Shown: piece after piece, positions 1 through 6,375 of the stretch | How the letters are laid out: every line of letters begins with the position of its first letter | How positions within the stretch are numbered: position 1 is the first letter of the stretch | From: Bacilli bacterium | Lineage (GTDB): Bacteria; Bacillota_I; Bacilli_A; RF39; UBA660 | Assembly: GCA_900772435.1 (NCBI GenBank) | Contig: CAAHEM010000133.1 | Coordinates: 1 to 6,451 of the forward strand | Length of the DNA stretch: 6,451 nt | Direction of reading: 5' to 3' | The notes under the pieces: generated by a model | Databases searched by the model: none | What the model saw: only the letters and a program-made list of their open reading frames with translations | What the model was told of the DNA's origin: nothing | Translations under genes and position numbers: made by a program

Positions 1-56
1 GGTGGTACCGCGGATTTAATAGTGATTCGTCCTTTATGGATGAACACTATTTTTTT
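1..56 (+). promoter_or_regulatory. 3' end of a T-box riboswitch (probably tRNA-Phe responsive), partial
   Basis: The window starts inside the conserved T-box sequence GGTGGTACCGCG (1-12). Bases 3-9 (TGGTACC) form the seven-base bulge whose TGGN pairs with the NCCA end of an uncharged tRNA. The variable base T6 would pair with a discriminator A, as in tRNA-Phe. The antiterminator can be drawn with bases 1-2 pairing with 31-32 and bases 10-12 pairing with 28-30. Bases 28-32 also belong to the terminator stem, so the two structures exclude each other. Uncharged tRNA should favour readthrough into pheS. The stem I specifier loop that would prove Phe specificity is upstream of the window, so the amino acid is inferred from the downstream genes. 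Confidence 0.9.
18..56 (+). terminator. T-box-controlled intrinsic terminator of the pheST leader
   Basis: AATAGTG (18-24) pairs with CACTATT (45-51), and TTCGTCC (26-32) pairs with GGATGAA (38-44) with one G-T wobble. A25 is bulged and the loop is 33-37. A run of six T (51-56) follows. The upper stem contains CGTCC (28-32), which is also the 3' strand of the antiterminator. This is the conditional stop that prevents pheST expression when tRNA is charged. Confidence 0.9.
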
Positions 57-76
57 ATACAAGAAAGGAAGTTAAT

Positions 77-1114
77 ATGAAAGAAAAATTAGAGCAAATT
101 AAAGAGAATAGTTTAAAGAAAATTAATGAATGTAAAACTACTCTTGAACTTCAAGAAGTTATGAAAGAATTAACTGGTAAAAAAAGTGAACTTACTGAAA
201 TAATGAAGTCTATGGGTTCTTTAGAACCAGATGAAAGAAGAGAGATTGGTATGATTACTACTGAAATTAAAAAAGTAGTAGCAGATGCTAACTCTAAGAA
301 ACAAGATGAATTAGTTTCACTTCAAAGTGTACTTGATAGTCCTATGGATTTAACTTTACCAGGTACTGAAATAAGTGGTGGAGCATTACATCCTATAACT
401 CAAATGTGTTATGACTTAAATCAAGCATTCTTATCACTTGGATTTGAAGTATACAGTGAAGATGATATAAGTAGCGAAAAATATGCATTTGATAATTTAA
501 ATTTTCCAGAAGATCATCCAGCTCGTCAATCAATGGATACTTTCTGGGTAGATGGAACTGAAGATAAAAGTGGTTGCGATAGACTTTGCTTAAGACCACA
601 TTTAACTGGTGGTAGTGTTAGATATTTACTTAAACATGGAGCTCCAGCTAGATTCGTATATCCAGGTAGAGTTTATAGAAATGAAAACACTGATGCTAGA
701 CATGAGAGAGCATTCTTCCAATATGAAGCATTAATTGTTGATAAAAATATATCATTCTCTGAAGGAATTGTAATGATTCAAACTATACTTGAAAAAGTAT
801 TTGGAAGAAAAATTAATATTCGTATGAGAGAAGGATTCTTCCCATTTACTGAACCAGGATATGAAATAGATATGGAATGTTTAGTTTGTGGTGGTAAAGG
901 ATGCAAAGTATGTAATCACAATGGATGGATTGAAGTTATGCCAGGTGGTGTAATACATCCAAATGTACTTAAGAGTGCTAACTTAGATCCTGAAGAATGG
1001 ACAGGATTCTATATTAATATAGGTCTTGATAGACTTGTTATGATGAGATATGGTGTAGATGATGTTAGACTATTCCATAGTGCAGACTTAAGATTCTTAA
1101 GTCAATTTAAGTAG
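77..1114 (+). CDS. pheS: Phenylalanyl-tRNA synthetase alpha subunit (class IIc)
   Basis: Catalytic subunit of the cytosolic alpha2-beta2 phenylalanyl-tRNA synthetase, which activates Phe with ATP and charges tRNA-Phe. At 345 aa it has normal bacterial length. Residues 1-85 form the charged coiled-coil arm that contacts tRNA. The class II core follows: motif 1 region from H105-P106, the DHPAR and MDTFW segments (146-157), motif 2 around GRVYRNE (197-203) with Q215 and E217, FPFTEPG (255-261), and motif 3 around GLDR (316-319). An insert at 268-279 has four cysteines spaced C-x2-C-x4-C-x2-C, probably a zinc knuckle. The usual THTSPxQ, GCG and GFAFG segments instead read PHLTGGS (174-180), PGG (289-291) and GFYIN (310-314). 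The start follows AAAGGAAG (64-71) by 5 nt. The gene is under T-box control and 13 nt ahead of pheT; the identification is secure. Confidence 0.97.
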   Translation: MKEKLEQIKENSLKKINECKTTLELQEVMKELTGKKSELTEIMKSMGSLEPDERREIGMITTEIKKVVADANSKKQDELVSLQSVLDSPMDLTLPGTEISGGALHPITQMCYDLNQAFLSLGFEVYSEDDISSEKYAFDNLNFPEDHPARQSMDTFWVDGTEDKSGCDRLCLRPHLTGGSVRYLLKHGAPARFVYPGRVYRNENTDARHERAFFQYEALIVDKNISFSEGIVMIQTILEKVFGRKINIRMREGFFPFTEPGYEIDMECLVCGGKGCKVCNHNGWIEVMPGGVIHPNVLKSANLDPEEWTGFYINIGLDRLVMMRYGVDDVRLFHSADLRFLSQFK

Positions 1115-1118
1115 GAGG
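1113..1118 (+). promoter_or_regulatory. pheT ribosome binding site (decides between two ATGs)
   Basis: AGGAGG overlaps the last two bases of the pheS stop codon (TAG, 1112-1114). Two ATGs follow, at 1120 and 1128. The first is only 1 nt from the site and meets TGA after three codons; the second is 9 nt away and opens the 808-codon frame. Spacing and frame both select 1128. Confidence 0.85.
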
Positions 1119-1119
1119 T

Positions 1120-1135
1120 ATGAAAGTATGAAAGT
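1120..1135 (+). repeat. 8-bp tandem duplication ATGAAAGT at the pheT start
   Basis: ATGAAAGT occurs twice back to back (1120-1127 and 1128-1135). The second copy encodes the real start (Met-Lys-Val). The first creates a decoy ATG whose tiny frame (Met-Lys-Val-stop) ends at a TGA overlapping the real ATG, as ATGA (1128-1131). Confidence 0.8.
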
Positions 1136-3554
1136 ATCATTAAATTGGGTAAAAAAATATGTAGATTTACCTGAAAATATAACAACAAAACAAATGGCTA
1201 CTGATTTAACTTTAAGAACAGTTGAAGTTGAGGGATATGAAAATACTGAAGAAAAGTTTCATGATATTATAGTTGGTAAAGTTCTTGAAATTAATGAACA
1301 TCCTAATGCTGATAAATTAAAAGTTTGTAAGGTTGATATAGGTGAAGATGAACCAAAACAAATTGTATGTGGGGGATCTAATTTATATCCAAATGAAATG
1401 GTTGTTGTATGTAAACCAGGTGCTGAAGTTTATTGGCATGGTGAAGCTGAACTTATGAAAATTAAAGACTCTAAAGTTCGTGGAGTTGATTCATATGGTA
1501 TGATTTGCGGAGCTGAAGAAGTTTACTTAGAAAATATATTCCCTGCTAAAGAAGAAGCTGAAATTGTTGATTTAGCTGGAATAGATTGTTATCCAGGACA
1601 AAGTATAACAGAAATTATTGATATGAAAGATGTAGTACTTGAAATAGATAATAAATCACTTACTAATAGACCAGATTTATGGGGACATTATGGTATTGCT
1701 CGTGAACTTAGTGCAATTTATGATGTTGATCTAAAACCAATTGAAAAAGTTGAAATAGATAGTAAATTACCTAAATATGATGTAGAGATTGAAGACTCTT
1801 CTAAGTGTCAAAGATATGTTGCTGTAGAAATAGATAATGTATATGAAAAGAGAAGCCCATTATGGATGCAATCAGCGATAATTAAGGGTGGTATGAGACC
1901 GATTAATGCTATAGTTGATATTACTAATTATGTTATGATGGCTGTTGGTCAACCATTACATGCTTTTGATAAAACTCACGTAGATGGAAATAAAATTATA
2001 GTTAGAAATGCCCGTGAAGGCGAAGAATTATTGTTACTTGATAATAATTCTATAGAACTTACTACTGATGACTTAGTAATTAGTGATGTAAATGATGCGA
2101 TGGCACTTGCTGGTATTCGTGGTGGTAAGAAAGATTCAATTCTTCCTGAAACTACAAGTGTAGTACTAGAAGTTGCTAACTTCACGGCTAAAACTATTCG
2201 TAAAACTGGTAAAAGATTTGATGAAAAAACTGATGCATCAATTCGTTATGAAAAAAATATTGATACACAAAGAGTTGATGAAGGGTTAAATTTAGCACTT
2301 GCTTTATTTAAAGAGATATTCCCAGAATCAAAAGTTGTTGCTTATAATGATGTTTATCCAGTTGAAACTAAAAATGAAAAGATTGATGTTACTGAAGAGT
2401 TCTTAGACACAAGACTTGGCAAAAAGATTGATAGAGAAACCATTACTCGTGTTCTTACTCGTTTAGGATACGAAGTTAATTATAAGAATGGTACATATAG
2501 TGTAGTAGTTCCAACATATAGAAGTACTGGAGATGTATCTTTAAAAGATGATGTAATGGGAGATATTGCTAGACTTTTAAGCTTTGAAAGTTTTGAAGCA
2601 CAACCACTTACAATTAGTTTTGATCATGCTGTACTTCAAAATAATGTATTACTTGAAACTAGAATAAAAGAATATTTATCTAGTAGATGTGGATTCTATG
2701 AAATATTTACATATCCTTGGATTAATGAAAAATATATTAATGCAGCATCTATTGATAAAAATAATAGTGTTAAATTAGCTACACCACCTTCACCAGAAGA
2801 AGCATATTTAAGAAGTTCTTTAGTACCTGGTATGTTAGAAGCTATAAGCAAAAACTTAAGATATTTTGATAACTTTAAAATGTTTGAAATGGCTCAAGTA
2901 TTTATTAAGGGTGAATACCATGAATCAAGTGAAGATGAAACATTACCAATTCATAAAAAACTATTAACTGGATCTATAGTTGGAAGTAATCCTAAAGATA
3001 TATTCTATGAGTTAAAAGGAGTTATTGAAAATCTTTCTAGATATACTCATATGAAAGAATTAAGTTTTACCACTGAATGTGAGAAACCAAGTTGGGCTGA
3101 TATTAATGCATATTTAGCTATTAAATTAGATGATGAAGTAGTTGGATATATGGGTCTTTTAAGTGTTAAAACTATGAATGATGCTAAAATTAAGAGAACA
3201 AATGTAGCAATATTTGAACTTGATAGTAATATGTTTGTTCCACTAGAATCAAGAACTAATAAGTTTAAACATATTCCAGTTCTTCCATCAGTAGAAAAAG
3301 ATTTATCTTTAATAGTAGATGAAAATATTACTTGGGGTGAGATAACTAAATATATTAGATCTAAAGCTAGTAGTATTAAATTCATTGAAGAATATAGAGG
3401 TAATCAAATACCTGAAGGAAAGAAATCTATAATGCTTAGAGTTACTTTTGATTCAGGAGATACTACTTTAACTAGTGATGAAATCAATACTAAGTTAGAT
3501 GCTATTATTAGAACATTAAATAAAATGTGTGGAGCTGTTTTAAGAGAAGAATAA
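1128..3554 (+). CDS. pheT: Phenylalanyl-tRNA synthetase beta subunit
   Basis: Structural, tRNA-binding and editing subunit of phenylalanyl-tRNA synthetase; it partners PheS and hydrolyses Tyr mischarged on tRNA-Phe. The 808 aa length matches the bacterial family. Domains run in the expected order: an N-terminal cap, an EMAP/OB-fold tRNA-binding domain (about 42-150, with HPNADKLKVCKV and MICGAEE), the TNRPDLWGHYGIARE segment (179-193), the B3/B4 editing domain (about 225-390), B5 (about 415-490), the catalytic-like B6/B7 core (about 500-695) and a C-terminal ferredoxin-like anticodon-binding domain (about 715-808, with SVEKDLSLIVDE and YRGNQIPEGKKS). H278 in GQPLHAF and E348 in VVLEVANF match the editing-site His and Glu known from Thermus PheT, so proofreading looks intact. 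The gene is translated from AGGAGG 9 nt upstream, in the pheS operon, and followed by a terminator. No truncation or frameshift is seen. Confidence 0.97.
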   Translation: MKVSLNWVKKYVDLPENITTKQMATDLTLRTVEVEGYENTEEKFHDIIVGKVLEINEHPNADKLKVCKVDIGEDEPKQIVCGGSNLYPNEMVVVCKPGAEVYWHGEAELMKIKDSKVRGVDSYGMICGAEEVYLENIFPAKEEAEIVDLAGIDCYPGQSITEIIDMKDVVLEIDNKSLTNRPDLWGHYGIARELSAIYDVDLKPIEKVEIDSKLPKYDVEIEDSSKCQRYVAVEIDNVYEKRSPLWMQSAIIKGGMRPINAIVDITNYVMMAVGQPLHAFDKTHVDGNKIIVRNAREGEELLLLDNNSIELTTDDLVISDVNDAMALAGIRGGKKDSILPETTSVVLEVANFTAKTIRKTGKRFDEKTDASIRYEKNIDTQRVDEGLNLALALFKEIFPESKVVAYNDVYPVETKNEKIDVTEEFLDTRLGKKIDRETITRVLTRLGYEVNYKNGTYSVVVPTYRSTGDVSLKDDVMGDIARLLSFESFEAQPLTISFDHAVLQNNVLLETRIKEYLSSRCGFYEIFTYPWINEKYINAASIDKNNSVKLATPPSPEEAYLRSSLVPGMLEAISKNLRYFDNFKMFEMAQVFIKGEYHESSEDETLPIHKKLLTGSIVGSNPKDIFYELKGVIENLSRYTHMKELSFTTECEKPSWADINAYLAIKLDDEVVGYMGLLSVKTMNDAKIKRTNVAIFELDSNMFVPLESRTNKFKHIPVLPSVEKDLSLIVDENITWGEITKYIRSKASSIKFIEEYRGNQIPEGKKSIMLRVTFDSGDTTLTSDEINTKLDAIIRTLNKMCGAVLREE

Positions 3555-3562
3555 GATATAAT

Positions 3563-3587
3563 AAAAGAGGAATTAAATCCTCTTTTT
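3563..3587. terminator. Bidirectional intrinsic terminator between convergent genes
   Basis: AAAAGAGGA (3563-3571) pairs perfectly with TCCTCTTTT (3578-3586) around a six-base loop. On the plus strand the stem ends in TTTTT, 8 nt after the pheT stop. On the minus strand it also ends in four T, 3 nt after the stop of the gene ending at 3590. One hairpin thus serves both transcripts in the 35-bp gap. Confidence 0.85.
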
Positions 3588-3589
3588 CG

Positions 3590-4939
3590 TTACCACATTT
3601 TTGTGTATTTGCCATCACTTTTATAATAATTATCCATAAGTACTACATGTTGGAATTTAGTAGGCATATATGATTTTGATACTTTTGTTACTGTAACTCC
3701 GTTATCATCATACCATATAGCTTGAGCTACATAATAATTATCATCATCGACTCCAATAATTATACCTATGTGACCGGTTGCTTCATAGTTATGTACTAAA
3801 TCACCAGCTTTTATTTTATTTGATTTAATTAATGATGAAGTTACCTTTTTAAGGTTTCCTAAATCTGTTAAATTTTTTGCACTTGTAAATCCTGCTCCTA
3901 AGTCTCCACTATTAAATCCTCCATTAAGTAATGCCCAACTTACAAAACCACTACAGTCAAGGCCGTTACTGTCTTTTCTTTTTACTGGTGTACTATATAA
4001 ACTGCATCCCCATGCTTTAGGGCCATTTTTAGATTTACTAATTGATGAATATCTACTACTATTTAAATATAAACCCTTGTGATAATATCTTCCTTCGCCA
4101 TCAATACCATTAGTTACAAGTCTACCATTTTCATAAAAATATTCAATTTTGTAAGGGAAGTTTAGAGTTAAAAATCTTGCTGCTTCTACAACTCCGGCTC
4201 TTGTTTTATATCCAACTTCTTCTATTTTACCTTTTAAAATTTTATCTAATAAATCATTTTCTTCTTTTGATACTTGATTACATGTTACTGCTTTTTTACC
4301 TGTTAGTTTAGTTGTATCTACGTAATACTTTGATGTTATTACTTCAATGGTATATTCTTTTTTTAATGCTTTAATTTTTATAGTAGAAGTACCACTTTTT
4401 ATAGCTTTTACTTTTAAATTATTTAATGTTACATATTCATCATCTGTTGTGACTTTTATATTGTTTTCATTTCCAATATATGTTATTGGTAAATTATATT
4501 CTGTGTTATATGGTAAATATAATTTTGGTTTATTTAGCTTAAAGTAACTTAAATAATAGTTTTTATATATTATTTTTTCATTATTTTTTATATATAATTT
4601 ATTATAATCTTTATTATATTTAATTGTACATACATTATCTTCTGATTTAGCCCAGTTTTTATCGTCTAATTCAGGAGTTTTGTCATCAGATGTAAGAATA
4701 CATGAATAATCACTATTTTTCTTTAAAAGTATCTTAAATTCGTTATTTGTGACTGTTACTTCTTTAACATAATTTATTTTAAAGAATACGTTATTTTTAA
4801 GATCAGTTAATATATATATTGCTAATACAATTAATAGTATCATTAATATATAAAATGGTGGTTTAAACTTGTATTTTCTTTTTCTTTGTTTTGTATTCTT
4901 AGAATTATAATATCTCCTTATTTTCTTTCTTTTCTTCAT
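3590..4939 (-). CDS. Membrane-anchored BIG2 and NlpC/P60-like cysteine peptidase, second of a paralogous pair
   Basis: Probable cell-wall hydrolase of 449 aa. Residues 1-26 are strongly basic, followed by one membrane segment (about 27-45) and no cleavage or lipid signal, suggesting a type II anchor with an extracellular body. A small domain (about 57-130) holds C80 and C104. A short BIG2-like region (about 134-202) ends in the KAIKSGTSTIKIKA pattern. The C-terminal half (about 220-449) is NlpC/P60-like: nucleophile C329 in GLDCSGF, H390 in GHIGII, and Q406 where the family has its third polar residue. The family usually cuts D-Glu-diamino acid bonds in peptidoglycan; the exact bond here is unknown. 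The gene lies 8 nt after its paralogue and shares all five cysteines with it; the catalytic halves look about half identical by eye. ATG 4939 is supported by GAGGTGA upstream and by the basic N-terminus. Peptidase assignment is good, physiological role unknown. Confidence 0.85.
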   Translation of the reverse strand: MKKRKKIRRYYNSKNTKQRKRKYKFKPPFYILMILLIVLAIYILTDLKNNVFFKINYVKEVTVTNNEFKILLKKNSDYSCILTSDDKTPELDDKNWAKSEDNVCTIKYNKDYNKLYIKNNEKIIYKNYYLSYFKLNKPKLYLPYNTEYNLPITYIGNENNIKVTTDDEYVTLNNLKVKAIKSGTSTIKIKALKKEYTIEVITSKYYVDTTKLTGKKAVTCNQVSKEENDLLDKILKGKIEEVGYKTRAGVVEAARFLTLNFPYKIEYFYENGRLVTNGIDGEGRYYHKGLYLNSSRYSSISKSKNGPKAWGCSLYSTPVKRKDSNGLDCSGFVSWALLNGGFNSGDLGAGFTSAKNLTDLGNLKKVTSSLIKSNKIKAGDLVHNYEATGHIGIIIGVDDDNYYVAQAIWYDDNGVTVTKVSKSYMPTKFQHVVLMDNYYKSDGKYTKMW

Positions 4940-4942
4940 TAT

Positions 4943-4949
4943 TCACCTC
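4943..4949 (-). promoter_or_regulatory. Ribosome binding site overlapping the upstream stop codon
   Basis: Read on the minus strand the junction is TGAGGTGAATAATG. The upstream gene's TGA stop (4950-4948) shares bases with the GAGGTGA ribosome binding site of the next gene, whose ATG begins at 4939. This arrangement favours translational coupling of the two paralogues. Confidence 0.8.
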
Positions 4950-6303
4950 AGTACCATAGTTTTGTAAGTTTTCCATCTTCTTTATAGTATGAATCCATAA
5001 GCATTACATAATAATATCTTTTAAATAAATTCTTTTTAGAGTAGGGTAATATAACAACTCCTACATTTGGTGAAGTCCATAGGCTTTCTGCGACATAATA
5101 GTACTCATCATCTTCTCCAACTATCATTGCAATATGTCCACCGCCTGGGCCTGTTGAACTTAATAAATCTCCAACTTTTACTTTTCCAGATTTAATTACT
5201 TTTGCATTGAATATTGTTTTTTCTCCATAATCAGTTAAGTCTTTTATTCCCGGACTTACTCCAGCTCCAATATCTCCTGGATCAAAGCCACCGTTTACTA
5301 ATACCCATGTTATAAATCCACTACAGTCAAGCCCATTAGCACTTCTTTTATGTGAAACTCTATTATACATAGTACATCCCCATGTTTTAGGTCCTTCTGC
5401 TTTATATTTTATATTTTTATATCTACTGCTGTGAAGATATAATCCTTCGTGATAATATCTTCCTTCACCATCTACTTTATATGTTCTTTCTCCCATACGT
5501 CCATTTTCTGAAAAATATTTAATTTTGTAAGGGAACTCTAAAGCCAAAAATCTTGCTGCTTCGACTGCACCAGCTCTTGTTTTATAACCAACGGTGTTAA
5601 TTCTATCTTTAAGTATTTCATCTAATAAATTATTATCTTCTTCAGTATATTTATTACAACTTAAATATTTCTTTTTATTATTAAATGATTTTGGCCTAAC
5701 TGTTATTAAATCTGTTACAACTACATCTATAGTTATTTCTTTATTCATTACTTTAGCAGTTACTTTTGTATTTCCTTTTTTAGTACCTTTTATTGTACCA
5801 TTTTCATCTACTATAGCTATTTTATCATCTTCGCTATTCCATTTTATTGTTTTATCTGCATATCCTACTGAACTGATTGTAAGAGTAGGTGTATGTGTTC
5901 CATTGATTGCTAAATATATCTTTTCTTTATCTAAAGTTAATCTTAATATATTTCCTAAATCACTTGCTTCGTTGATTTTTATTACTGTTCCATAGTTATT
6001 TCTTAAATAAAAATTATATGTGTTATCATCTATAATAAAATTACATTTATTATTTTGAGCTTTTGTCCATGCATCATCATCATCTATATTTTCGTTTGAT
6101 AGCTTTTTAAGGCAAAACATATCTTTATCTTTTTTATATTCTTCAACTTGATATTTGACCTCGACTACATTATCACTTATTTTTACTGCTGTTACGGTTG
6201 GTATAGCAGGTGTATAATGATTTCTATATTTAAAGCCATAATAAGAAGCAATAAAGCATATTAAAAACATAATAAGTAAAATATATGGTAATGTTTTCCT
6301 CAT
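4948..6303 (-). CDS. Membrane-anchored BIG2 and NlpC/P60-like cysteine peptidase, first of a paralogous pair
   Basis: Probable tethered peptidoglycan hydrolase of 451 aa from ATG 6303 (numbering used here). An in-frame ATG at 6312 would add Met-Cys-His, but it overlaps the AGGA ribosome binding site, which sits 8 nt before 6303. Starting at 6303 also gives a classic MRK plus hydrophobic anchor (about 7-24). An extracellular domain (about 34-112) holds C64 and C87. A full BIG2 domain follows (about 124-197), with W155 in KWNSED and the NGTIKGTKKGNTKVTA pattern. The C-terminal NlpC/P60-like domain (about 216-451) has nucleophile C327 in GLDCSGF, H390 in GGHIAM and E406 in VAES at the third catalytic position. 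C216 and C310 are shared with the downstream paralogue. Substrate is presumably wall peptide; the bond cut is not evident. The gene has its own promoter and probably leads a two-gene operon ending at the hairpin near 3570. Confidence 0.86.
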   Translation of the reverse strand: MRKTLPYILLIMFLICFIASYYGFKYRNHYTPAIPTVTAVKISDNVVEVKYQVEEYKKDKDMFCLKKLSNENIDDDDAWTKAQNNKCNFIIDDNTYNFYLRNNYGTVIKINEASDLGNILRLTLDKEKIYLAINGTHTPTLTISSVGYADKTIKWNSEDDKIAIVDENGTIKGTKKGNTKVTAKVMNKEITIDVVVTDLITVRPKSFNNKKKYLSCNKYTEEDNNLLDEILKDRINTVGYKTRAGAVEAARFLALEFPYKIKYFSENGRMGERTYKVDGEGRYYHEGLYLHSSRYKNIKYKAEGPKTWGCTMYNRVSHKRSANGLDCSGFITWVLVNGGFDPGDIGAGVSPGIKDLTDYGEKTIFNAKVIKSGKVKVGDLLSSTGPGGGHIAMIVGEDDEYYYVAESLWTSPNVGVVILPYSKKNLFKRYYYVMLMDSYYKEDGKLTKLWY

Positions 6304-6311
6304 ATGACACA

Positions 6312-6315
6312 TCCT
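6312..6315 (-). promoter_or_regulatory. Ribosome binding site that decides the start at 6303
   Basis: AGGA on the minus strand is followed by 8 nt and then ATG 6303. The last base of this site is the A of the alternative ATG at 6312, which would itself have no usable site at normal distance. This favours 6303 as the start. Confidence 0.7.
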
Positions 6316-6324
6316 ATCATATTG

Positions 6325-6352
6325 ATTATATCACATAAAAAAAGATATTCAA
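6325..6352 (-). promoter_or_regulatory. Extended -10 promoter for the paired peptidase genes
   Basis: On the minus strand TTGAAT (6352-6347, four of six consensus -35 bases) is followed by a 16-bp spacer and TATAAT (6330-6325), a perfect -10 preceded by TGA, i.e. an extended -10 TGn. Transcription would begin near 6318, leaving a leader of about 15 nt before ATG 6303 but only about 6 nt before ATG 6312. The -35 lies inside the hairpin of the upstream gene's terminator. Predicted housekeeping sigma factor; no operator is seen. Confidence 0.65.
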
Positions 6353-6367
6353 AATAGAATATCTTTT
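6337..6367 (-). terminator. Intrinsic terminator of the gene entering from the right edge
   Basis: On the minus strand AAAAGATATTC (6367-6357) pairs perfectly over 11 bp with GAATATCTTTT (6350-6340), with loop TATTTT, and a seven-T run (6343-6337) completes it. It starts 8 nt after the TAG stop at 6376. The stem is AT-rich, so it may be leaky. Confidence 0.75.
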
Positions 6368-6375
6368 CATGCATA

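Noticed and set aside
393..599. Minus-strand open frame inside pheS
   Set aside because: It lies wholly inside the clearly coding pheS frame, has no ribosome binding site and shows no recognisable motif.
1976..2185. Minus-strand open frame inside pheT
   Set aside because: Antisense shadow of the conserved editing domain; its Ser/Leu-rich composition is an artefact of the opposite strand.
3047..3385. Minus-strand 112-codon open frame inside pheT
   Set aside because: Antisense to conserved PheT C-terminal sequence; apparent hydrophobicity comes from reading the complement of charged codons.
5594..5995. Plus-strand 133-codon hydrophobic open frame that looks like a membrane protein
   Set aside because: Antisense to the BIG2 and linker region of the upstream peptidase; Ile/Leu/Ser/Phe richness is the complement of Lys/Asp/Asn/Glu codons. 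The plus frame at 4347-4547 is rejected for the same reason.
6235..6280. Possible lipoprotein signal in the upstream peptidase (Cys in the membrane segment)
   Set aside because: The residue before the Cys is Ile in FLIC, not Gly/Ala/Ser, and the Cys sits inside the hydrophobic stretch, so it is not a proper lipobox.
77..6303. Use of a Mycoplasma-type code with TGA as Trp
   Set aside because: All Trp codons in the called genes are TGG, and TGA at 4950-4948 ends the upstream peptidase exactly after the tail conserved in its paralogue.
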